A stretch of 11,905 nt of DNA, taken from Campylobacterales bacterium (GTDB lineage Bacteria; Campylobacterota; Campylobacteria; Campylobacterales; QNZT01). Shown here one piece after another: positions 7,332-11,905 of this stretch; positions within the stretch are counted from its first letter, which is position 1; each line of letters starts with the position of its first letter. The stretch lies in contig JALSQA010000183.1 in assembly GCA_026985685.1 (NCBI GenBank), positions 1-11,905 of the forward strand, in the 5' to 3' direction. A model generated the notes under the pieces. That model was given only the letters and a program-made list of their open reading frames with translations, was not told the DNA's origin and searched no databases. The translations under genes were made by a program, and so were the position numbers.

Positions 7332-8278
7332 TGCTTTTAAGTACCCTGGCACAAAAGTTGCAACTCAACTTTGACGGAGAAGATTTAGATATTTCTGCGA
7401 TCAATACACTAAACCATGCCAATAAACATGAAATTACATTTTTTGACAATCAAAAATATCAAGATCAACTCTTGACAACAAAAGCTGCTGCGATCTTTAT
7501 CTCAAAAGAGTTTGTAGAGCATCTTCCAAAAGATGTAATCCCACTTGTAAGTGATGAACCTTATCTAAAAATGGCACAGGCTAGTTACTATTTTAAAAAA
7601 CCTTTAATCAGAGAAAAAAAAGAGCCGACAATTGCATCAAGTGCACTAATACAAGAGAGGGTTCATATAGGTAATGGCGTTACAATAGGTGAGGGTGTAA
7701 CAATACTCAGTGGTGCTGTTATCGGTGAAGATGTAAATATCGGAGATAATTGTACTATTTATCCTAATGTAACAATATACAACGATACGCAGATTGGTCA
7801 AAATTGTACAATTCATGCAGGCAGTGTGATAGGAAGTGATGGATTTGGTTATGCTCATACAAAGTTAGGTGAACATGTCAAAATTTATCATAACGGTAAA
7901 GTTATCATAGAAGATGATGTAGAGATAGGGGCAAACACGACAATAGATCGTGCAGTTTTTGGAGCAACTATCATCAAAAAAGGTACAAAGATTGACAACT
8001 TAGTACAAATTGGACACAATTGTGAAGTTGGAGAGTATAGTATCCTGGTTTCTCAAGTAGGTTTAGCAGGTTCAACAACTTTAGGAAGAAATGTCGTATT
8101 AGGTGGACAAAGTGCAACAGCAGGACATTTAAAAATAGCAGATTTTGTCACCATCGCAGCACGTGGAGGTGTCACAAAGTCAATTACAAAAAAAGATATC
8201 TATAGTGGTTTCCCACTAATGAGACATAAAGACTGGCTAAAACTTCAAGCCAAAATATCAAAATTATTAAATAAATAA
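7331..8278 (+). CDS. lpxD: UDP-3-O-(3-hydroxyacyl)glucosamine N-acyltransferase
   Basis: LpxD adds the N-linked 3-hydroxyacyl chain, donated by acyl carrier protein, to UDP-3-O-acylglucosamine, the third step of lipid A synthesis in the cytosol. The 315 residues show the expected layout: an N-terminal uridine-binding domain (about 1-95, with EITFFDNQKY and AAAIFI), a left-handed beta-helix of hexapeptide repeats from about 101 to 275 (for example VHIGNGVTIGEGV and AVIGEDVNIGDN), and a C-terminal helix (about 296-315) ending in KISKLLNK. Catalytic His229 is in VQIGHNCEVG, and HAGSVIGSDGFGY (162-174) is the LpxD signature that separates it from LpxA. The start has GGAGA 5 nt upstream and overlaps the ilvH stop by one base. 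Linkage of ilvB-ilvH with lpxD is, from memory, also seen in Campylobacter. Confidence 0.97.
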   Translation: MLLSTLAQKLQLNFDGEDLDISAINTLNHANKHEITFFDNQKYQDQLLTTKAAAIFISKEFVEHLPKDVIPLVSDEPYLKMAQASYYFKKPLIREKKEPTIASSALIQERVHIGNGVTIGEGVTILSGAVIGEDVNIGDNCTIYPNVTIYNDTQIGQNCTIHAGSVIGSDGFGYAHTKLGEHVKIYHNGKVIIEDDVEIGANTTIDRAVFGATIIKKGTKIDNLVQIGHNCEVGEYSILVSQVGLAGSTTLGRNVVLGGQSATAGHLKIADFVTIAARGGVTKSITKKDIYSGFPLMRHKDWLKLQAKISKLLNK

Positions 8279-8287
8279 AGGAAAAAC

Positions 8288-8518
8288 ATGAGCGGTAAAA
8301 ATACAGTTTTAAAAACATTCAAATTAGCAGGAACAAAAGATGGAGAAATATCTATCTCAAAAATAGAAGAACCATATGGACCAAAATCACAGCCAGTTGT
8401 CAGTATAGGAATATCACTTAAAGCTAGTAGTGAAGAGCCTGACTGGAAAGCACACATTCCCTATGAAAACTTAGATGAACTTATCCTGGCATTACAAGAA
8501 GCAAAAGAAAAAAAATAA
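8288..8518 (+). CDS. Small conserved-looking protein of unknown function (76 aa)
   Basis: I do not recognise this gene. It encodes a 76-residue soluble protein with no signal peptide, cysteine or membrane segment. The first two thirds look beta-rich (TFKLAGTKDGEISISKIEE, then QPVVSIGISLKAS), followed by an acidic DWKAHIPYENLDE and a C-terminal helix (LDELILALQEAKEKK). That layout suggests a compact alpha/beta domain. It is likely real: AAGGAAA lies 5 nt before the ATG, spacing from lpxD is only 9 nt, codon use matches the neighbours, and the reading frame fills the gap up to the rpmH promoter. It is probably the last gene of the ilvB-ilvH-lpxD transcript. No function is proposed. Confidence 0.8.
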   Translation: MSGKNTVLKTFKLAGTKDGEISISKIEEPYGPKSQPVVSIGISLKASSEEPDWKAHIPYENLDELILALQEAKEKK

Positions 8519-8536
8519 TCAACTTTTAAGCTTATT

Positions 8537-8553
8537 TTGCGTAAAATCCGCAA
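8537..8553 (+). promoter_or_regulatory. Probable rpmH promoter -10 within a short palindrome
   Basis: TAAAAT (8542-8547) lies 35 nt before the rpmH ATG and is preceded by T-rich DNA, a reasonable -10 for this phylum. It sits in the loop of TTGCG-N7-CGCAA (8537-8553), a 5-bp inverted repeat that stands out in AT-rich surroundings. It may be an operator or chance. AAGGAA for rpmH is at 8571-8576. Confidence 0.45.
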
Positions 8554-8582
8554 CTTATTAACCATCATAAAAGGAAAAAACG

Positions 8583-8717
8583 ATGAAAAGAACATATCAG
8601 CCACACAATACGCCAAGAAAGAGAACCCACGGTTTTAGATCAAGAATGGCTACAAAAAATGGTAGAAGAGTTATCCGTGCAAGACGTGCAAAGGGTAGAA
8701 AAAGATTAGCAGTTTAA
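8583..8717 (+). CDS. rpmH: Large ribosomal subunit protein bL34
   Basis: This is a structural protein of the 50S subunit, 44 residues and strongly basic. The sequence begins MKRTYQPHNTPRKRTHGFRS and ends RRAKGRKRLAV, the near-universal L34 pattern (R-T-Y-Q-P, K-R-x-H-G-F-R-x-R-M, NGR, R-R-A-K-G-R). The ATG has AAGGAA 6 nt upstream and a promoter-like site near 8542. It is the first gene of the rpmH-rnpA-yidD-yidC-jag-mnmE cluster. Its last four codons and stop overlap the proposed rnpA start at 8705 in a different frame. The gene is easily missed because of its size, but the identification is certain. Confidence 0.97.
   Translation: MKRTYQPHNTPRKRTHGFRSRMATKNGRRVIRARRAKGRKRLAV
8690..8695 (+). 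promoter_or_regulatory. Possible ribosome binding site for rnpA inside rpmH
   Basis: AAAGGG lies 9 nt before the ATT at 8705. The same sequence and spacing precede the TTG start at 628, which gives some support to use of this site. Confidence 0.45.
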
Positions 8718-9046
8718 GAGATTTTCAAACTTTAAAAACACCTAAAGAATTTGGTTATTTTTATAACCATAGCCGTAAAAAGCATGTCCATTCTATGGTT
8801 GCATTTTACAAAAAAGGTGATACAAAAAAAGTTGGCTTTACAGCAAGTAAAAAGATTGGAAATGCTGTAAAGCGTAACTTTGCAAAAAGACGTTTACGTG
8901 CAGCATTTTTGGAACTTCAGCCTCATCTAAATCAAGGATATTATATTTTTGTTGCTAAAAAAGAGATTCTTACCCAAGAGTTTACAAAAGTACAAAGAGA
9001 TATGCACTTTGCTTTAGAGAAACTAAACGCAATCAAAAAACAATAA
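8705..9046 (+). CDS. rnpA: Ribonuclease P protein component, probable AUU start
   Basis: RnpA binds the RNase P RNA and the 5' leader of pre-tRNA. The first ATG in frame (8795) would give only 83 residues and remove the first helix and strand. The frame stays open upstream to a TAG at 8696, and its codons encode typical RnpA sequence: LRDFQTLKTPKEFGYFY, with the leader-binding aromatics near Phe16 and Phe19/Tyr20. Between 8699 and 8795 there is no ATG, GTG, TTG or CTG; the only plausible initiator is ATT at 8705, giving 113 residues, a normal length. The conserved core is VGFTASKKIGNAVKRN (43-58), then AKRRLRAAF and YIFVAKK. The usual RNR reads RNF at 57-59. The start overlaps rpmH by 13 nt. 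The identity is firm; the start codon is inference. Confidence 0.85.
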   Translation: MSSLRDFQTLKTPKEFGYFYNHSRKKHVHSMVAFYKKGDTKKVGFTASKKIGNAVKRNFAKRRLRAAFLELQPHLNQGYYIFVAKKEILTQEFTKVQRDMHFALEKLNAIKKQ

Positions 9047-9051
9047 TCCTC

Positions 9052-9408
9052 ATGAAATCTATCACACTCTATCTTTTAAAAATTTATCAAAAATTTTTTA
9101 CACTATTTAGTTTTGGTAGTTGTCGCTATTATCCAACCTGTTCAGAATATGCAAAATGGCAATATGAGAAAAATAACTTTTTCTTAGCAACACTTTATTC
9201 ACTTTTGCGTATACTTCGCTGTAACCAGCTTTTTGCCGGTGGAATTGATTATCCCATTGTAAAAATGAGCTTAAATTCTAATACAATTTGCTATCATAAC
9301 GCAAATACAAATAAGATTATTGTAAAATTTTGGTTCGTTCCAAAATCGGACAATGATTATTATCTAATCAAAACTTTCAAAAGGAATTCACATTGCTTGA
9401 CAAAATGA
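9052..9408 (+). CDS. yidD: Membrane protein insertion efficiency factor YidD
   Basis: YidD is a small membrane-associated protein that assists YidC/Sec-dependent insertion of inner membrane proteins. The signature is present: an N-terminal amphipathic segment (ITLYLLKIYQKFF), GSCRYYPTCSEYA (22-34), and LLRILRCNQLFAGGIDYPIVK (51-71). Cysteines at 24, 30 and 57 match the family pattern. At 118 residues it is longer than E. coli YidD (about 85), because a tail of some 45 residues follows the core, including IVKFWFVPKSDNDYYLIKTFKR (88-109). It starts 5 nt after rnpA with no clear ribosome binding site, so it probably depends on coupling to rnpA translation, and it overlaps yidC by 16 nt. Confidence 0.93.
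   Translation: MKSITLYLLKIYQKFFTLFSFGSCRYYPTCSEYAKWQYEKNNFFLATLYSLLRILRCNQLFAGGIDYPIVKMSLNSNTICYHNANTNKIIVKFWFVPKSDNDYYLIKTFKRNSHCLTK
9379..9386 (+). promoter_or_regulatory. Ribosome binding site supporting a TTG start of yidC
   Basis: AAAAGGAA ends 6 nt before the TTG at 9393 and 18 nt before the ATG at 9405. It therefore favours TTG, with MLDKMTQQQR as the N-terminus. Confidence 0.65.
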
Positions 9409-10994
9409 CGCAACAACAACGTATGGTACTTGCAGTAGTACTTAGTTTTATATTTTTCGTAGCGTATGATTTTTTACTGCCAAAACCAAAACATATCGCT
9501 CAGGAAAATAACCAGACAACACAACAGCCTCTCACTACACAAAAAGCAAATGCTACACCAATAGCAAGTAGTGCACCAGCACCAATGGAAAACAAAACTC
9601 CAACGCCTGCAGGCATCACGAAAGAACAATCTGATACAAAAAATATTGCAAATATCATCACTCCAGCATTTCATGCTAAGATAGATGAACTAGGACGTAT
9701 AAGTCTATATGAAGTTTTACTTGAAAAATTTAAAACAAAAGATGGCAAACTCCCGAATCTTGTCGATCCATCTTCACCTGTAAAACCACTTGAGATAAGA
9801 TTTAGCGATCCTGCTTTAAATGAAGAAGCATTTAAAGTTCCTTATACTGCCAGTAGTTCGGATATAAAAGTAAGCAATGAGGATAAAGAGCTTGTATTAA
9901 CTCAAAAGCTAAGTAAAGTAACTATAACCAAAAAAATCATATTTCATCCAAATGGAACATATTCACTGCATATATCATTAAGCAACCCTGTTGAGTATTA
10001 TGTAAGTCCAGGATTCAGACCAAAAGAAGCATCAGACAAATTTACTTTCATGGGTGTTTTAATTCGTAAAGCTGATGGAACAATCGATACCATTAAAGAT
10101 GGCGGGGCTAAGGGTAATGAAGTCTATATGAAAGCAAATATCCTAAGTGCCTGTGATAAATATTTTGCGACTACTTTTTATAACTTCAAAGATGGCTTTG
10201 ATGTCTATATTACTAAAGACGCAAAAGAAGATCCACTGGCATTTGTAAAAGGTTCTAAAGAGTTCCAGCTAAGCGGTTATGCAGGTGCAAAATCACATAA
10301 ACGTTTAGCCGCTATTGATCCTAGAATGACTGATATTATCGAATATGGATTTTTTACATTTTTGGCAAAACCTATGTTTATTTTACTAAAAACCATACAT
10401 AGTTACATCGGGAACTGGGGTTGGGCAATCGTTGCAACAACTATTCTTTTGAGATTGGTTTTATTTCCTTTGACATACAAAGGAATGGTTTCAATGAACC
10501 GCCTAAAAGCACTCTCCCCAAAAATCAAAGAGATCCAAAAGAAATACAAAGGTGAACCGCAAAAAATGAATGCGAAGATGATGGAATTGTATAAAAAGCA
10601 TAATGCCAACCCAATGGGTGGGTGTCTGCCTATGATTTTACAAATTCCTGTCTTTTTCGCGATTTATCGTGTATTGCTAAATGCAGTTGAATTAAAACAC
10701 GCTCCTTGGATGGGATGGATTCATGATCTCTCTGCTATGGATCCTTATTATATCTTGCCTATTTTGATGGCAGGTACAATGTTTTGGCAGCAACGTATCA
10801 CACCAACAAACTTTACTGATCCAATGCAAGAGAAAATCATGAAATTTTTACCATTGATTTTTATGTTTTTCTTTGTAACTTTTCCAGCAGGATTGACACT
10901 ATACTGGTTTGTCAATAATCTCTTTGGTGTCTTACAGCAATACTATGTAAATAGTATATTTAAAAAGGAAAAAGAGCAAAAAGGTGTAGCATGA
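9393..10994 (+). CDS. yidC: Membrane protein insertase YidC
   Basis: YidC (Oxa1/Alb3 family) inserts and folds inner membrane proteins, alone or with SecYEG. The 533 residues show the Gram-negative layout: first membrane helix (about 10-29), a Q/T/P-rich linker (about 36-75), the large periplasmic P1 domain (about 80-310), then the conserved insertase core. In the core, NWGWAIVATTILLRLVLFPLTY (341-362) carries the groove arginine Arg354, followed by the cytoplasmic coiled loop (about 365-405), NPMGGCLPMILQIPVFFAIYRVL, WIHDLSAMDPYYILPILMAGTMF, TDPMQEKIMKFLPLIF and FPAGLTLYWFVNN. TTG at 9393 has a well-placed ribosome binding site; ATG at 9405 forms an ATGA junction with yidD and would cost four residues. 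The C-terminus is short and basic. It overlaps jag by 4 nt. Confidence 0.96.
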   Translation: MLDKMTQQQRMVLAVVLSFIFFVAYDFLLPKPKHIAQENNQTTQQPLTTQKANATPIASSAPAPMENKTPTPAGITKEQSDTKNIANIITPAFHAKIDELGRISLYEVLLEKFKTKDGKLPNLVDPSSPVKPLEIRFSDPALNEEAFKVPYTASSSDIKVSNEDKELVLTQKLSKVTITKKIIFHPNGTYSLHISLSNPVEYYVSPGFRPKEASDKFTFMGVLIRKADGTIDTIKDGGAKGNEVYMKANILSACDKYFATTFYNFKDGFDVYITKDAKEDPLAFVKGSKEFQLSGYAGAKSHKRLAAIDPRMTDIIEYGFFTFLAKPMFILLKTIHSYIGNWGWAIVATTILLRLVLFPLTYKGMVSMNRLKALSPKIKEIQKKYKGEPQKMNAKMMELYKKHNANPMGGCLPMILQIPVFFAIYRVLLNAVELKHAPWMGWIHDLSAMDPYYILPILMAGTMFWQQRITPTNFTDPMQEKIMKFLPLIFMFFFVTFPAGLTLYWFVNNLFGVLQQYYVNSIFKKEKEQKGVA

Positions 10995-11656
10995 AAAGAG
11001 AATTTAGTGCAGATACTTTAGAGGATGCTTATAAAGAAGCATCCTTGAGTCTTGAATGTTCTATTATTGATTTGGATATTGAAGTATTACAGTATCCATC
11101 AAACGGCTTTTTGGGTATGTTTTCTAAAAAAGCCATCATAAGTGTATCTCATAAAGATGCAAATAAAAACACTCAACCACAGGAAATACCTTCAAAACTT
11201 TCAGACGAAATCAAAAACCACTTAACAAATCTTTTAGAAAATAGTTGTTTTGATGCTTATGTACAAAAAGTAGAAGTTGATGAAGAAAATAAAGAAGTCT
11301 ATATCAAAATAGATGGTGAAGATGCAGCTTTGATGATAGGAAAAGAGGGATATCGTTATAAAGCATTCTCATACATGATTTATAATTGGATACGTGTAAA
11401 ATATGCACTCTCATCAACTTTAGAAATATCATCATTTTTACAAACACAACAAGATAGTATAAATACTTATATCCAGTCACTAAAAGAAAAAATAGCACAA
11501 AATACTAAAGTACAGACAAAACCACTTGATGGTATATTGGTAAAACTTGCATTGGATGGTTTGCGTAAAGCATATCCAGAAAAATATGTAGCAATTCGTA
11601 CACTTAAAAGTGGTAAAAAAATTGTAATAGTAAATGAATATAGAAAAGACAAATGA
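10991..11656 (+). CDS. jag: RNA-binding protein Jag/KhpB
   Basis: Jag (KhpB, also EloR or SpoIIIJ-associated protein) is an RNA-binding protein encoded next to yidC in many bacteria; in firmicutes it acts with KhpA in regulation of small RNAs and cell elongation. The 221 residues contain a Jag_N domain (about 1-53, with GFLGMFSKKAIISV at 39-52), a linker, and a KH domain (about 85-140) with the GXXG-type loop in LMIGKEGYRYKAF. At the C-terminus (about 178-221), VKLALDGLRKAYPEKYVAIRTL followed by KKIVIVNEY aligns in position with R3H, but the defining Arg-x-x-x-His is not visible (the spot reads LALDG). It starts in an ATGA overlap with yidC and ends in an ATGA overlap with mnmE. The family call is firm from sequence and position; its role in this phylum is not known to me. 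Confidence 0.92.
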   Translation: MKREFSADTLEDAYKEASLSLECSIIDLDIEVLQYPSNGFLGMFSKKAIISVSHKDANKNTQPQEIPSKLSDEIKNHLTNLLENSCFDAYVQKVEVDEENKEVYIKIDGEDAALMIGKEGYRYKAFSYMIYNWIRVKYALSSTLEISSFLQTQQDSINTYIQSLKEKIAQNTKVQTKPLDGILVKLALDGLRKAYPEKYVAIRTLKSGKKIVIVNEYRKDK

Positions 11657-11905
11657 ACAATGAAACAATATGTGCCATAGCAACGGCACATGGAGTAGGG
11701 GGGATTGCCATTGTACGTATCAGTGGTAATCAAGCCCAGACAATAGCAGAAAAAATTTTACAAAAAGATCTACCCTCACCGCGTTTTGCACAACTTTGTG
11801 ACTTATGGGATACAAACAATAAATTAATAGACGAAGCAATAGTTATATTTTTTAAAAATCCACACAGTTTCACAGGTGAAGATGTTATTGAATTTCAATG
11901 TCATG
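11653..11905 (+). CDS. mnmE: tRNA uridine-5-carboxymethylaminomethyl modification GTPase MnmE (3' partial)
   Basis: MnmE (TrmE), with MnmG, installs the carboxymethylaminomethyl group at wobble uridine 34 of certain tRNAs. Only the first 84 codons are present; the window ends inside the gene. The N-terminal folate-binding domain is recognisable: MNNETICAIATAHGVGGIAIVRISG (1-25) and, near the end, FFKNPHSFTGEDVIEFQCH (66-84), the conserved PNSFTGEDVVE-type motif. The GTPase domain would lie beyond the window. The ATG overlaps the jag stop (ATGA) with only a weak purine stretch upstream, which suggests coupled translation. Position after yidC-jag is the classic arrangement. Confidence 0.95.
   Translation, partial: MNNETICAIATAHGVGGIAIVRISGNQAQTIAEKILQKDLPSPRFAQLCDLWDTNNKLIDEAIVIFFKNPHSFTGEDVIEFQCH

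Noticed and set aside
8512..8538. AAAATAA / TTATTTT inverted repeat as a terminator after the 76-residue gene
   Set aside because: The stem is only A-T pairs with a 13-nt loop and no U-run after it; in DNA this AT-rich it is likely chance.
8519..8582. Replication origin near rpmH
   Set aside because: rpmH lies near oriC in many bacteria, but no DnaA-box cluster or dnaA gene is visible, and the gap is only 64 bp.
8795..9046. rnpA starting at the first ATG (83 residues)
   Set aside because: It would remove about 30 residues of conserved RnpA sequence that is plainly encoded upstream in the same open frame.
8583..9046. RpmH-RnpA fusion by -1 frameshifting at the A-run near 8699-8704
   Set aside because: The frames are related by -1, but the site is GAAAAAG with AGA-AAA-AGA in the rpmH frame, which does not give a good tandem slippery heptamer, and L34 ends normally.
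1..11905. Reverse-strand and out-of-frame reading frames of 60-90 codons
   Set aside because: All lie inside well-identified genes, lack ribosome binding sites and recognisable motifs, and are explained by codon bias of the + strand genes.

Overview
The window is an AT-rich, densely packed stretch of bacterial chromosome in which every gene lies on the + strand. Gene content and order point to a Campylobacterota (epsilonproteobacterial) organism, possibly of the Sulfurovum/Sulfurimonas type. From memory, purQ–periplasmic SH3 protein–plsC–htpG, ilvB–ilvH–lpxD and rpmH–rnpA–yidD–yidC–jag–mnmE are each conserved blocks in Campylobacter and relatives; here they stand end to end. Promoter-like sites have good -10 boxes but poor -35 boxes, as is usual in this group. 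The genus is inference; no database was consulted.

Region 1 (1-2668): the 3' end of purQ (purine synthesis), a large envelope protein with a signal peptide, acidic segment, two membrane helices and a C-terminal SH3-like domain, and a PlsC-type acyltransferase (phospholipid synthesis). The three overlap and are probably co-transcribed. Region 2 (2669-5100): htpG (Hsp90) behind its own extended -10 promoter, followed after 8 bp by a small exported protein that resembles the FliL domain. Region 3 (5101-8518): a promoter, then ilvB–ilvH (acetolactate synthase, branched-chain amino acids), lpxD (lipid A synthesis) and a 76-residue protein of unknown function.

Region 4 (8519-11905): the classic rpmH–rnpA–yidD–yidC–jag(khpB)–mnmE cluster, linking ribosome and tRNA maturation to membrane protein insertion. 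Its genes overlap or nearly abut. rpmH is only 44 codons. rnpA has no ATG, GTG, TTG or CTG that would give a full-length protein; the best start is an ATT inside the 3' end of rpmH. mnmE runs off the window.

No mobile element, CRISPR array, tRNA, rRNA or obviously foreign island was seen, and no intergenic gap exceeds about 105 bp. This is mostly housekeeping sequence. The observations most worth a second look are the probable AUU start of rnpA and a perfect 9-bp inverted repeat that pairs the htpG Shine-Dalgarno sequence with bases just after its -10 box.
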